A program made the translations under genes and the position numbers. From assembly GCF_021283545.2 (NCBI RefSeq), contig NZ_CP128540.1, positions 3,383,501-3,447,500 of the forward strand: a stretch of DNA of 64,000 nucleotides, in the 5' to 3' direction. Below the pieces are notes generated by a model that saw nothing but the letters and a program-made list of their open reading frames with translations, was not told the origin of the DNA and did no database searches. This stretch comes from Pseudomonas alloputida. Lineage in GTDB: Bacteria > Pseudomonadota > Gammaproteobacteria > Pseudomonadales > Pseudomonadaceae. Shown piece after piece: positions 45,285 to 54,172 of this stretch (positions are counted from its first letter, which is position 1; each line of letters opens with the position of its first letter).

Positions 45285-46513
45285 CGTGCATCTCCGTGGG
45301 TAAACAACACGCCATCCGCCTGCAAGGCAGTGATTTCTTCAGGGCTGAAGCCAAGCCCGGCGGCCACTTCGGCGTTGTGCTGGCCAAGGTCCGGGGCTAC
45401 TTGGTGAATCGTGGTATCGCAGTCGGAAAAGCGGAACGGCAGGTTGGCCAGGCGCAGCGTGCCGTAGCGTGGGTGCTGCTGCTCGATGACCATGTTGCGT
45501 GCCTGGATCTGCGGGTCGGCCAGCACTTCATCGATGCGTTGAACCTTGGCACTGGGGATGTCGATGCCATCGAGCAACGCCAGGATCTCGGCCACCCGAC
45601 GCGCGCCAACCCAATCGCGGACCACCGCCAGGATCGCCTCGCGGTGGGCGTTGCGGCCGTTGAGGCCGTGGTAGCGGCGGTCGCTGCCGAACCCGGGCGG
45701 GCCGCCGTTGGCTTCGAGCATGGCCGCGAAGCGCTGCCAGGCATCGTCGACCTGGGCGGCGATCACCAGGTCGCCGTCGGTGGCGCGGAACACGCCGTAC
45801 AGGGTCGAGGTGGGCATGTCGTGGCCGGTCTGCTGGGGCAACACAGTGCCACCGGACAGCGTGTAACACTGCACCGCGTATTCGTGCATCGACACCAGGG
45901 TGTCGTACAGCGCCATGTCGATGTGCTGGCCACGGCCACTGCTCACCCGGCCGAGCAGCGCGGCATTGATCGCCGCCACCGCGTGGATGCCGGTGTACAT
46001 GTCGCCCAGGGAAATACGCAGCAGCGGCGGTGCCTCGCCCGGCACGCCCACCATCTGCATGATCCCGCTCTTGGCCTCGGCGATCAGACCGAAGCCGGCG
46101 CGGTGGGCGTCCGGCCCGGTATGGCCGTAGGCGGAAATCGAGCAGTACACCAGGCGCGGGTTGCGCGCCGACAGCTCGGCGTAGCCCAGGCCCAGCTTGT
46201 CCAGGGCGCCGGGGCGGTAGTTCTCGATGAACACGTCGGCCGAATCGGTCAGGCGCTGCATGAACGCCTTGCCGCGCGGGTCCTTCATGTTGACGCTGAC
46301 GCCCTGCTTGCCCATGTTCAGCTGCAGGAAATAGCCGCTCTGCTGGTCGTCCAGGGTGAACGCATGCTGGCGGCCGGCGTCGCCGCTACCCGGCCGCTCG
46401 ACCTTGATCACCTCTGCGCCGAGCGCCGCCAGGCAACGGCCGACATAGGGGCCGGCGAGGAAGTGGCTGTAGTCAACGACGCGGATACCCGCCAATGGCA
46501 ATGTCTGGCTCAT
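45281..46513 (-). CDS. CaiB/BaiF-type CoA transferase
   Basis: A 410-residue class III CoA transferase. Family features are GIRVVDYSHFLAGPYVGRCLAALGAEVIKVERP, VFIENYRPGALDKLGLGY and the catalytic-Asp segment RISLGDMYTG. It transfers CoA between carboxylic acids and so would activate the pathway acid. Start taken at MSQTLPLAG, which overlaps the MaoC-like stop by four bases. The donor and acceptor cannot be read from sequence. Confidence 0.92.
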   Translation of the reverse strand: MSQTLPLAGIRVVDYSHFLAGPYVGRCLAALGAEVIKVERPGSGDAGRQHAFTLDDQQSGYFLQLNMGKQGVSVNMKDPRGKAFMQRLTDSADVFIENYRPGALDKLGLGYAELSARNPRLVYCSISAYGHTGPDAHRAGFGLIAEAKSGIMQMVGVPGEAPPLLRISLGDMYTGIHAVAAINAALLGRVSSGRGQHIDMALYDTLVSMHEYAVQCYTLSGGTVLPQQTGHDMPTSTLYGVFRATDGDLVIAAQVDDAWQRFAAMLEANGGPPGFGSDRRYHGLNGRNAHREAILAVVRDWVGARRVAEILALLDGIDIPSAKVQRIDEVLADPQIQARNMVIEQQHPRYGTLRLANLPFRFSDCDTTIHQVAPDLGQHNAEVAAGLGFSPEEITALQADGVLFTHGDAR

Positions 46514-46965
46514 GCTAATGCCCTGCGCGGCACCATCAACCGGTGCTCGCCACGTTGCACGACTTCGCCGTGCTGGTTGATCAGTTCCGAAGGCAGCACC
46601 ACGATGCCCCAGCCAGGTCGGCTGTTGCTCGGGCGCATCGCACCCACCCGCATGCGCACATGGAGCACGTCGTTGACCTTGATCGGCAGCACGAAGTCCC
46701 AGGTCCAGCCCAGCGACATGCCCGGCAGGAAGCGGTACTCGCACTGGGTCTTCAGGCCGTCGGCGATCGACAGCCCGAACAGGCCGTGGGCGACCAGGCA
46801 GCCAAAGTGGCTGGCGTTGGCGTAGGCCTCATCGACATGCACCGGGGTGTGGTCGCCGGTGAGGTCGGCGTAGGCCAGGATGCGTTCGCGGGTCACGGTG
46901 TAGGTCGGGCTGATGCACTCATCGCCTTCGCGGGCATCGTCCCAGTACTTTTCAATCACGCTCAT
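46510..46965 (-). CDS. MaoC-like hydratase
   Basis: A 151-residue hot-dog-fold protein. The hydratase-2 catalytic pair is in LTGDHTPVHVDEAYA, and the C-terminal strands read WDFVLPIKVNDVLHVRMRV. MaoC proteins add water to enoyl-CoA esters such as mesaconyl-CoA or crotonyl-CoA. Next to a CoA transferase it probably acts on the CoA ester made by it. Start MSVIEKYW overlaps the VOC stop by four bases. Confidence 0.9.
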   Translation of the reverse strand: MSVIEKYWDDAREGDECISPTYTVTRERILAYADLTGDHTPVHVDEAYANASHFGCLVAHGLFGLSIADGLKTQCEYRFLPGMSLGWTWDFVLPIKVNDVLHVRMRVGAMRPSNSRPGWGIVVLPSELINQHGEVVQRGEHRLMVPRRALA

Positions 46966-47360
46966 GCCTGCACCTCCGCGCGCGGGTCGATGGCCAGTGC
47001 CTGGGCTACGCATTTGGCTGGCAGCGCCTGGATGAACTCCACCGCCAGGCCATCAGGCAGGCGCAGCCAGTTGCGGCCCTGGGGCATCTCACTGACGCCA
47101 AAGCGTTGGGCGGCGGCCAGCGCCGCTTCCAGGTCTTCGCACATGATGCCCAGGTGCGCCAGGCGCCCTTCAGGGCCAGCGAAGTCCGGCTGGTGAATGA
47201 ACTGCAGGCCGCCGAGTGTCCAGTACTGCGCCGGTTGCTCGACGTCACCCTGCACTTCACGCATGGTCATGCCGCACACCTCGCTGAAAAAGCGGATATG
47301 CCACTGAATGTCCTGCACCCAGAACGCCACGTGTTCGAGGTAGGCTTTTGGCTGGCTCAT
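46962..47360 (-). CDS. VOC-fold (glyoxalase/dioxygenase superfamily) protein
   Basis: A 132-residue protein of the vicinal oxygen chelate fold. Candidate metal ligands are the His of LEHVAFWVQD, the His of RLAHLGIM and the Glu of LAVEFIQ. Members act as epimerases, dioxygenases, lyases or isomerases; the single-module length argues against extradiol dioxygenase and leaves the reaction open. Overlaps both neighbours by four bases. Confidence 0.85.
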   Translation of the reverse strand: MSQPKAYLEHVAFWVQDIQWHIRFFSEVCGMTMREVQGDVEQPAQYWTLGGLQFIHQPDFAGPEGRLAHLGIMCEDLEAALAAAQRFGVSEMPQGRNWLRLPDGLAVEFIQALPAKCVAQALAIDPRAEVQA

Positions 47361-48304
47361 GGGGTTTCCCTCTTCTGGTGATCGGCCATGGCGCGCTCGA
47401 TACCCTTGATGCAGGCCACCAGGGTCGCGTTGACCGGCGTGGCCACGCCATGGCGCTGGCCCCAGCGCACGACGGAGCCGTTGATGAAGTCGATTTCGGT
47501 GATCGAGTTTTTTTCCAGGCTCTGCAGCATCGAGGTGCGGAAGCTCGCCGGCAGGCCTTCGGCGGCCAGTGACCAGGCAGCCTCGGGGCTGGTCAGGCTC
47601 AAGCGGATGCCGGCGCGCTCGGCCACGGCGATGGCCTCGGCCACGGCGGCCTTGGCGGTGCTTTCCAGCAGCGGCTCGCTGTACAGCTGGCCGTAGCTGA
47701 GCCTGGTGATGCCGCTCAACGCACCGGTGGCGACGTTGACCAGCAGCTTGTCCCACATGGTGCCGAGGATGTTGTCGCTGACCGTGGTGGCCAGCCCGGC
47801 ATTGTTGAACGCTTCGGCGATGGCCTGCACGCGGGGCGTCAGCTGGCCGTCGAGCTCGCCGATGAAAGTCTGTTTGCCGGCCACACCGGCGCGGATCGAG
47901 CCCGGCGCGAGGAGCACGCCGCCGACATAGGTCTTGCCAGCCAGCACCCGCTCGCGACCCACCACTTCGGCCAGGATGTCCTCGTGGCCGAGCCCGTTCT
48001 GCAGCGACAGCACCAGCGTCTGTGGGCCTATCAGCCCGTGGGCACCGGCGATGGCCTCGGCAGTGTGAAACGACTTCACCAGCACCACCACCAAATCGGT
48101 CACGCCAACGTCTACGGCTTCGATGGCCGCCTTGACCGGTACATGGCGCTCGCCCCGTTCGTCCTGCACCCGCAGCCCATGCTGGTTGATCGCCTCGACA
48201 TGCGCGCGGCCGCGGTTCAGCAGCCAGGTTTCATGCCCTGCCTCGCTCAAGGCCGCGCCGATGGCGCAACCCAGTGCACCGGCGCCCAGAATGCAGATTT
48301 TCAC
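47357..48304 (-). CDS. Ketopantoate reductase-like (PanE/ApbA family) dehydrogenase
   Basis: A 315-residue NADP-dependent 2-keto-acid reductase. The nucleotide motif GAGALGCAIGAALSEAG starts at residue 7; the catalytic Lys lies in the TMWDKLLVNVATGALSGI segment. First gene of the six-gene operon, divergent from the LysR gene at 48398. In this context it is more likely a pathway dehydrogenase than a pantothenate enzyme. Confidence 0.88.
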   Translation of the reverse strand: MKICILGAGALGCAIGAALSEAGHETWLLNRGRAHVEAINQHGLRVQDERGERHVPVKAAIEAVDVGVTDLVVVLVKSFHTAEAIAGAHGLIGPQTLVLSLQNGLGHEDILAEVVGRERVLAGKTYVGGVLLAPGSIRAGVAGKQTFIGELDGQLTPRVQAIAEAFNNAGLATTVSDNILGTMWDKLLVNVATGALSGITRLSYGQLYSEPLLESTAKAAVAEAIAVAERAGIRLSLTSPEAAWSLAAEGLPASFRTSMLQSLEKNSITEIDFINGSVVRWGQRHGVATPVNATLVACIKGIERAMADHQKRETP

Positions 48305-48369
48305 GTCGCAGACCTCCTGTGATTTGCGATCACCTTATGCAGCGGGGTTTATTTGCGCTATACAATGCC

Positions 48370-48387
48370 CTCAATACAGCTATTGAG
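48370..48387. promoter_or_regulatory. LysR-type palindrome between the panE-like and lysR genes
   Basis: CTCAATA CAGC TATTGAG is a perfect seven-base inverted repeat in the 93-base divergent intergenic region, of the T-N11-A kind bound by LysR regulators. The two genes start at 48304 and 48398, so one site can serve both. Confidence 0.7.
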
Positions 48388-48397
48388 AATTTCAATA

Positions 48398-49297
48398 ATG
48401 ACTACCCTGGAGGCCCTGCCCGAACCCAAGCTGCTGCAGCTGTTCGACGTGCTGTATCAATGCCGCAGCGTGACCCGCGCCGCCGAACAGCTGGGGCAGA
48501 GCCAGCCGACCATCAGCATCTGGCTGGCGCGCCTGCGCGAGCAATTGAACGACCCGCTGTTCGTGCGCACGCCAGGCGGCATGGCCCCTACCCCGCGCGC
48601 CGATCAGCTGATAGGGCCGTGCCGCGAGGTGCTGGAATCGCTGCGCCGGCTGACCGCCTGGGAGCCGCAGTTCATCGCCGCCACAGCGCAGCGGCGTTTT
48701 CGCCTGTGTGTCAGCGATGCCAGCCACATCACCTTGCTGCCCAGCATCCTCAACCATCTGCGCAGCCATGCGCCGGGCATCCGCCTGGAGGCGGCGCGGA
48801 TCGACGGCAATACCGAGAGCGCGCTGGAATCGGGCGAAGCGGACCTGGCCATCGGCTTCGTGCCCTGGTTGGGCGGGGGGATGTATCAACAGGTGCTGTT
48901 CGAGCAGGACTGGGTGTGCCTGAGCAACCCGCAGCATCCGCGCCTGGGCGATGGCATGAGCCTGGAGCGGTATCGGGCCGAGGGGCATGTGCAGATCAGT
49001 TTCGGCACCGGGCAGAAGCTGCTGGAAGCGGGATTGGCGCGGGCCGGGATCGAACGGCGGATCATGCTCGAGCTGCCAGCGTTTCTCGGGCTGGGGAAGA
49101 TAATCGGGACTACCGACCTACTGGGCACCTTGCCGCGGCATATCGGGCAGACACTGGCCGATATGCATGGGCTACAGGTCCATGACTGCCCGTTCGAAGT
49201 GGAGGGATTCACGGTCAAACAGCATTGGCACGCCCGCTATCATCAGGACAATGGAAATCGATGGTTGAGGGAGGTCGTTCGCGGATTGTTCCAGTGA
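48398..49297 (+). CDS. LysR-family regulator of the six-gene operon
   Basis: A 299-residue LysR protein. The helix-turn-helix is FDVLYQCRSVTRAAEQLGQSQ and PTISIWLARLREQLND; the ligand domain follows with the NodD/NahR-like RLCVSDASHITLLPSIL start. It is divergent from the operon and has the palindrome above between them, so it should control it in response to a pathway intermediate. Start at MTTLEALPEP. Confidence 0.9.
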   Translation: MTTLEALPEPKLLQLFDVLYQCRSVTRAAEQLGQSQPTISIWLARLREQLNDPLFVRTPGGMAPTPRADQLIGPCREVLESLRRLTAWEPQFIAATAQRRFRLCVSDASHITLLPSILNHLRSHAPGIRLEAARIDGNTESALESGEADLAIGFVPWLGGGMYQQVLFEQDWVCLSNPQHPRLGDGMSLERYRAEGHVQISFGTGQKLLEAGLARAGIERRIMLELPAFLGLGKIIGTTDLLGTLPRHIGQTLADMHGLQVHDCPFEVEGFTVKQHWHARYHQDNGNRWLREVVRGLFQ

Positions 49298-49525
49298 GCC
49301 AGCCAAGCATGATCCCGTTTCGACTTGGATAGCTGATGTGATTCAGCCCATCCGCCATGGCCGCAAGCCCATCTTCGTGAAGCACAGAGATCAGTCACGG
49401 ATCCCGGATAAATCCGCTTCTGCAACCGCGCGCAACTGCGGATCGGGCAGAGCAGTTGTCTTGCGACTAGCTTTACCTCGGACACTGAAATCTCCGTTCA
49501 AAGCTCAACCAGGTAAAGGTTCGTT

Positions 49526-49984
49526 ATGACTAGAATAATCGAGCTGACGATCACCGACGGTTACCTCAATCCGTTTGCCTCGCCGGAAAACCCCAAGTTA
49601 AGCCCCGAACTGGCGGACTATCTGTCAGATAGCGCCTGGTACCACCCCGAACTGTGCCAGCACATCCGTTGCCCGGAAGACGAGCGAGAACGCCTGCAGC
49701 AAGCGATCAAAAATACCTTCGCGCAAAAGCGGGAACAACTCGGAGGGGATATTCGCACCCAACGGCTGGTGGCGCTGACACTCTTGGGCTTGGCGCTAGC
49801 CTTGGTGCTGGCTGGCACAGCGCTGGGCATTGAAGGCACCATCCCGGTGGGCGTTGTTACTGTCACCGCGTGGATGCTGCTTTGGCGTAGCGCAGAGATA
49901 TTTTTTCTGGATATCCGCAGCATTAAACGGCAGCAGCGCAAGTACCAACGCATTGCCAGCGCATCAAAGCAGTTTGTGCCTTAG
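49526..49984 (+). CDS. Hypothetical membrane protein with two helices
   Basis: A 152-residue protein with a polar N-terminal half (TRIIELTITDGYLNPFASPE, ELCQHIRCPEDERERLQQA) and two adjacent hydrophobic helices (about 82-101 and 106-123), ending in a basic cytosolic tail. I recognise no family. The 228 bases before it hold no gene. Function unknown. Confidence 0.65.
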   Translation: MTRIIELTITDGYLNPFASPENPKLSPELADYLSDSAWYHPELCQHIRCPEDERERLQQAIKNTFAQKREQLGGDIRTQRLVALTLLGLALALVLAGTALGIEGTIPVGVVTVTAWMLLWRSAEIFFLDIRSIKRQQRKYQRIASASKQFVP

Positions 49985-50046
49985 TTCTGGCGGGCTGGAA
50001 ATCCGACTTTTCAACTCCTATGTCTTCGCAACCACCGGCGATTCAG

Positions 50047-50589
50047 TCAATGACCTTGCACGACCTGATCCGGCTGCGTGCCCATACTCGCGAGAAAAAC
50101 ATCGGTATCCCGATTGGTCCGCAGGCAGACCACGCGACAGTCCGACGGGGCCGTCGCCACGAATCGCTTCATCGCCTCCCGAGACGAGGTTTTCGTCCGC
50201 CACATGAACCTGAAAAACTCCGGCAGGTTGGCCAGCAGTTCCGGGCAGTTTTCCGGCAAGTCAGGCCGGGATCGACCGCGGTTCGACATTGTTCTGAGGA
50301 GCACGCGCCAGAATCGGAGCGGCGCCGAGCGATCAATCCATATCAACATGTCAGCGCGGGCCAGCCGGTTGTTCCATGTGGTCGAATGCCCGCCTTCGAA
50401 GATCCAGCGCTCACGGGCCTCTATCTCATTACAAAGACGCGTCTTCTCGTCGCGGCTCCGCTCGACCCACCCTGGCTGCCAATGAATCGTGTCGATATGC
50501 ACGACCGGCAAGCCTGTGCGCTCGCCAAGCTTGCGCGCCAGGGTACTTTTCCCAGACCCTGGCTGACCAATGATCATCACCCGTTGCAT
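50047..50589 (-). CDS. P-loop nucleotide kinase-like protein
   Basis: A 180-residue adenylate-kinase-like ATPase. The P-loop GQPGSGKSTLARKLG is at residues 8-22, followed by LPVVHIDTIHWQPGW, the pattern of the topology-modulation (FlaR) family. It probably phosphorylates a small molecule; the substrate is unknown. It follows the OYE and aldehyde dehydrogenase remnant on the same strand. Confidence 0.82.
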   Translation of the reverse strand: MQRVMIIGQPGSGKSTLARKLGERTGLPVVHIDTIHWQPGWVERSRDEKTRLCNEIEARERWIFEGGHSTTWNNRLARADMLIWIDRSAPLRFWRVLLRTMSNRGRSRPDLPENCPELLANLPEFFRFMWRTKTSSREAMKRFVATAPSDCRVVCLRTNRDTDVFLASMGTQPDQVVQGH

Positions 50590-50654
50590 TGAAGCTCCCT
50601 CTCGCCATGCCTACTGAATTTCGGGCGCGCGATTCTACGGCAATGGGCGACGCG

Positions 50655-50770
50655 GTCAAGGCACGGGCAACAGCGTCGCGGCATTGGGTGATGAACTCGC
50701 CGAGGACATCTTCATGAACCAGGGCGTAGTCCGGTGCAACGCAGGTCTGGCCAGCGTCATCTTGCGTCTT
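50655..50770 (-). pseudogene. Aldehyde dehydrogenase fragment
   Basis: The minus strand reads AGQTCVAPDYALVHEDVLGE followed by FITQCRDAVARAL. AGQTC carries the catalytic Cys of aldehyde dehydrogenases, and VAPDYALVH is typical of the coniferyl-aldehyde type. Nothing before or after belongs to the family, so roughly 35 codons remain from about 470. The fragment overlaps the OYE stop, which suggests it was once the next gene of that operon. Confidence 0.75.
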
Positions 50771-52013
50771 CCAGGCCGTTGTAATGCGCAGACGTTTCAA
50801 CCCATCTTCGATACTGGCGAGCGCGACAGGCCATGAAGAGCTGTTGCTGGATCAGCGCGCGCAACGGCGAAACGCTCGGGTCGGGCTTTTTAGCCCGGCT
50901 GAGTTTGCGCAGTTGAAACTTCACTACTGCCATGTTCGCCAAGGATGCGATGGCTTTGTTTTTCCAGGTGATCGGTGGCAATTGAGGGGCGTTGTCCTTG
51001 CCCTGCAACCAGTCACGAGGCAAGTGCGGATCGATGGCTAACGCCGTTCCGATACCCACCATGTCCACACCGCTCTGCACGACGCTTTCGGCCACCGGGC
51101 GCCGACGTATACCGCCAGTGACCATCATCGGCATTTTGGCGACGGTTTGGAGATCACGGGCGAACTCGACGAAATAAGCTTCGCGAGCCAGGGTGCGACC
51201 ATCGCGCGCGTCACCCTGCATGGCGGGGACTTCGTAGCTGCCTCCCGATAACTCCACCATGTCTACGCCCAGGTCGTTGAGCCACTCAACGACCTTTTTC
51301 GCGTCTTCGGTGGTGAACCCTCCGCGCTGGAAATCGGCGGAGTTGAGTTTGACCGCCACTGCAAAATCCACAGAAACCACGGCCCGGACCGCCTTGACGA
51401 TTTCGAGCAACAGGCGCGCCCGGTTTTCCAGAGAGCCACCCCACTCGTCCTTCCTGTGGTTGGTCAGCGGCGAAAGGAACTGGCTCAACAAATAGCCGTG
51501 GGCAGCGTGGATCTCCACACCTGTGAATCCGGCTTGTTCGCCCAGGCGTGCGGTGTTCGCAAAGCGCTGAATAACCTCTTCGATCACACCGGGAGTCATC
51601 GCGTGAGGCGTGTCAAAACGCTTGGACATTTTGCCCAGTTCCAGCGGCACGGCTGACGGTGCCCAGGTTTTTTGCCCAAGATTGGACTGCATCTGCCGCC
51701 CTGGGTGGTTTATCTGCAACCAGAACTGCGCACCGCCGGATCGACCAATACGCGCCCAGCGCTTGAACTTGTCCAGTTGCTGATCGTCCTGTAATACCAC
51801 GCCACCCGGCCCGGTCATGGCGCGGCCGTCGACCATCACATTGCCAGTGATAATCAGGCCGGCACCACCGTCGGCCCACGCTTGATAGAGACGCATGAGT
51901 GCTTCGGAAGGCGCCTGGTGGGCATCCGCCATGTTCTCTTCCATGGCGGCTTTGGCGATTCGGTTCTTGACGGTCGAACCGTTGGGAAGCATCAGGGTGT
52001 CGAACACATTCAT
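50757..52013 (-). CDS. NADH:flavin oxidoreductase, old yellow enzyme family
   Basis: A 418-residue FMN enzyme. The barrel has MLPNGSTVKNRIAKAAMEENMAD, FWLQINHPGRQM, the substrate pair in VEIHAAHGYLLSQFLSPLTN and the phosphate-binding VTGGIRRRP segment. Members reduce activated C=C bonds or nitro groups. Start at MNVFDTLM; the longer reading has no support. Its promoter carries the MerR-type operator shared with the neighbouring genes. Confidence 0.92.
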   Translation of the reverse strand: MNVFDTLMLPNGSTVKNRIAKAAMEENMADAHQAPSEALMRLYQAWADGGAGLIITGNVMVDGRAMTGPGGVVLQDDQQLDKFKRWARIGRSGGAQFWLQINHPGRQMQSNLGQKTWAPSAVPLELGKMSKRFDTPHAMTPGVIEEVIQRFANTARLGEQAGFTGVEIHAAHGYLLSQFLSPLTNHRKDEWGGSLENRARLLLEIVKAVRAVVSVDFAVAVKLNSADFQRGGFTTEDAKKVVEWLNDLGVDMVELSGGSYEVPAMQGDARDGRTLAREAYFVEFARDLQTVAKMPMMVTGGIRRRPVAESVVQSGVDMVGIGTALAIDPHLPRDWLQGKDNAPQLPPITWKNKAIASLANMAVVKFQLRKLSRAKKPDPSVSPLRALIQQQLFMACRARQYRRWVETSAHYNGLEDAR

Positions 52014-52041
52014 GGAGCAGTCCTCAACTGGAAATGCGGCC

Positions 52042-52072
52042 ACCTTAAGTTTGAAGTCGACTTTAAGGTCAA
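52042..52072 (-). promoter_or_regulatory. MerR-type promoter of the OYE gene
   Basis: Minus strand: TTGACC (52072-52067), 19-base spacer TTAAAGTCGACTTCAAACT, TAAGGT (52047-52042). The spacer is a dyad of the TTAAAGT/ACTTcAA kind. Same half-site as at 52252 and 54677, which points to one regulator. Confidence 0.75.
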
Positions 52073-52251
52073 TACCTTTTTCAAGGTCAGTCGATTTTCA
52101 ACACGCCGGCACCTGGCAAGTGCGTCACCCGATGGGCGCCCAACAACCGAGTGGGGGTGTTCAATCGAAGTCTTGGCCGTACCGGGTGAAAAGCTCGAGC
52201 GCGAATCAAACCCAGCGCCAGATGCATCGGACATTATTTGCAGCAAGGGGA

Positions 52252-52282
52252 TTGACCTTAAAGCGAGGTTTAAGGTGAGCAT
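52252..52282 (+). promoter_or_regulatory. MerR-type operator before the DJ-1-like gene
   Basis: TTGACC (52252-52257) then a 19-base spacer holding most of the perfect palindrome ACCTTAAA GCGAGG TTTAAGGT (52255-52276). The -10 candidate GAGCAT is weak, as expected for a promoter that depends on an activator. Confidence 0.7.
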
Positions 52283-52312
52283 GCACTGACCTGCTTGAGT
52301 GATGGAGCTCGG

Positions 52313-53116
52313 ATGATGCTCAAGACCTTTGTTTCTTATGCGTTGGTACTGATAGGTAGCGCTTTCATGACATTTGCAAATGCTGGCACCGCCGCTTCCA
52401 CAACGACTGCCAAGAATAGCCAGATTCTGGTGATTATGACCAATCACGCCAGATATCCTTCACGCACCGATTCCACGGGGTTGTGGCTAACTGAGCTGAC
52501 GCATTTCACCGATGTGGTGGAGGCGGCTGGCTACAGCACAGTTTTTGCCAGTCCCAAAGGCGGTGCGGTGCCACTGGACGAGCGCAGTCTCGGTTGGCTG
52601 TACATGGACAAGGCCGCGCGTGAGCATTTGCAGTCCCCGGCCTTTCGCGCCCGCTTGCAGAACACGCTGCCGATCGCAGATATCGATCCGTCCCAGTTCG
52701 GCGTCATCTACTTCACCGGGGGCCATGGCGTGATGTGGGACTTCCCCAATAATCCCGACCTGCGACGTGTCGCCGAAACCATCTACAACCAGGGTGGCAT
52801 CGTCTCGGCCGTCTGCCATGGCGTAGCGGGCCTGCTGGATCTGAAGGATGAAAAGGGCCAGTTGATCATCAAGGGCAAGAACATCACCGGCTTCTCTGAT
52901 CGCGAAGAACTGTTCTCCGGCATGAAAAGCCAGGTGCCCTTCTTCCTTGAGGACAAGTTGGTGAGTCAGGGTGCTCGGTACCGCAAAGGCTGGCTGCCAT
53001 TCACGTCATTTGCCATCACGGATGGAAGGCTTGTCACCGGCCAAAACCCTCAATCACCCAAAGCCGTAGCTGAAGCGGTGATGGCGGTGCTCTCTGGCGA
53101 CAACGTAGCTCGCTGA
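52313..53116 (+). CDS. Exported DJ-1/PfpI-family protein
   Basis: A 267-residue protein. An N-terminal signal (MMLKTFVSYALVLIGSAF to ANAG) precedes a DJ-1/PfpI domain with the nucleophile segment SAVCHGVAGLL and the acidic IYFTGGHGVMWDF region, as in Hsp31-like or ThiJ proteins. Glyoxalase-III or protease/chaperone activity is possible. Most of the family is cytosolic; the signal peptide puts this one in the periplasm. GGAG before the ATG at 52313 fits; a second ATG follows immediately. Confidence 0.85.
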   Translation: MMLKTFVSYALVLIGSAFMTFANAGTAASTTTAKNSQILVIMTNHARYPSRTDSTGLWLTELTHFTDVVEAAGYSTVFASPKGGAVPLDERSLGWLYMDKAAREHLQSPAFRARLQNTLPIADIDPSQFGVIYFTGGHGVMWDFPNNPDLRRVAETIYNQGGIVSAVCHGVAGLLDLKDEKGQLIIKGKNITGFSDREELFSGMKSQVPFFLEDKLVSQGARYRKGWLPFTSFAITDGRLVTGQNPQSPKAVAEAVMAVLSGDNVAR

Positions 53117-53152
53117 ACCCTCAAGTTGTTCCCACCCGCGGAGAAAGACCGA

Positions 53153-54157
53153 TTGAAACTTGCAAGCACCGCATTAACAGGATTGCTGTTCAGCTCAATT
53201 GCCAACCAAGGGTTGGCGGGGACGCCTGAAATGCTCACGTCGACTGAAACCAACACAATCGAAATCGCAGGCCACCCGGTGCCGGTCGTCAAAGGCGGCC
53301 TGTACGACCGTTATCGCTCGAACCCGCCCTTGTCGGTGATTGCAGCAGAGCTGCCGGGTGTTGATTTGAGCTGGTTCAAAGGACTGGAAAAGCACAAGGT
53401 CGACATTGGCTTCGAGTCATACTCCCCGAACTTCTACTACCAGAACAGTCGGGTAACGGCTGTCTACACGGCCGACTTGGACGCACTTCGGGCATTGATG
53501 CCGCCGGAAGTACTAGCAACCGCATCCCCCCTGCAAGTCTGGCCAGGCCGGGGCTTGGTTGCGTTTACTGCATACACCTATGAGCATTGTGATAACGACG
53601 CCTATAACGAAGTGGCCGTGTCGATCATTACCAACACGCCAGGCAAAACCAATCTGGGTCCGTTCACACTGATTGGCCAGTCGATGTCCGGCGACTTTTG
53701 GGGCTATGTACTCAAGCTGCCGGTCAATACCGAGCTTGCACGGGTGCGTGGTGTCGTCGGTTACAACCTGCCTAAATGGCTGACCGGTATCGACCGCAAA
53801 GAAGATGCCCAGTCTGTGGTCTATGACATCATCGACAGCCAGACCGGAAAAGTCGACGTGTCCTTCAAAGCGAAGAAGCTCGACAAGCTCTCTCGCGAAG
53901 TCGATATCGTCACCAGCAGCTTTACCAATCTCGATCATCAGGGCCAGTTGGCATACGGTTATGCGGTTTCCCGCCAACTGCGTCATGGCTCGAGCCGCGA
54001 CGCAGATTCAGCCACCCTCACACTAGGCGACGGCGCTCTGTCGAATTACCTCCGCACCCTGAAGTTGGGGAAAATGATGAAGTACGAATACGTGCCAGCG
54101 TTTCAGAGTGCGCTCTATGCACCCAAACCACTCGCCGGCCTGATTGGCGAGCGCTGA
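53153..54157 (+). CDS. Exported acetoacetate decarboxylase-like protein
   Basis: A 334-residue protein with the ADC-like fold: VYTADLDALRALMPPE, LVAFTAYTYEHCDNDAYNEVAV and the SMSGDFWGYVLKLPV segment are of this family. Reading from TTG 53153 (GGAGAAAG eight bases upstream) gives a signal peptide (KLASTALTGLLFSSIANQGLAG). Whether the decarboxylase Lys is present is not clear. It follows the DJ-1-like gene by 36 bases and is presumably co-transcribed. Confidence 0.8.
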   Translation: MKLASTALTGLLFSSIANQGLAGTPEMLTSTETNTIEIAGHPVPVVKGGLYDRYRSNPPLSVIAAELPGVDLSWFKGLEKHKVDIGFESYSPNFYYQNSRVTAVYTADLDALRALMPPEVLATASPLQVWPGRGLVAFTAYTYEHCDNDAYNEVAVSIITNTPGKTNLGPFTLIGQSMSGDFWGYVLKLPVNTELARVRGVVGYNLPKWLTGIDRKEDAQSVVYDIIDSQTGKVDVSFKAKKLDKLSREVDIVTSSFTNLDHQGQLAYGYAVSRQLRHGSSRDADSATLTLGDGALSNYLRTLKLGKMMKYEYVPAFQSALYAPKPLAGLIGER

Positions 54158-54172
54158 GACCTTTTGCGCCTG

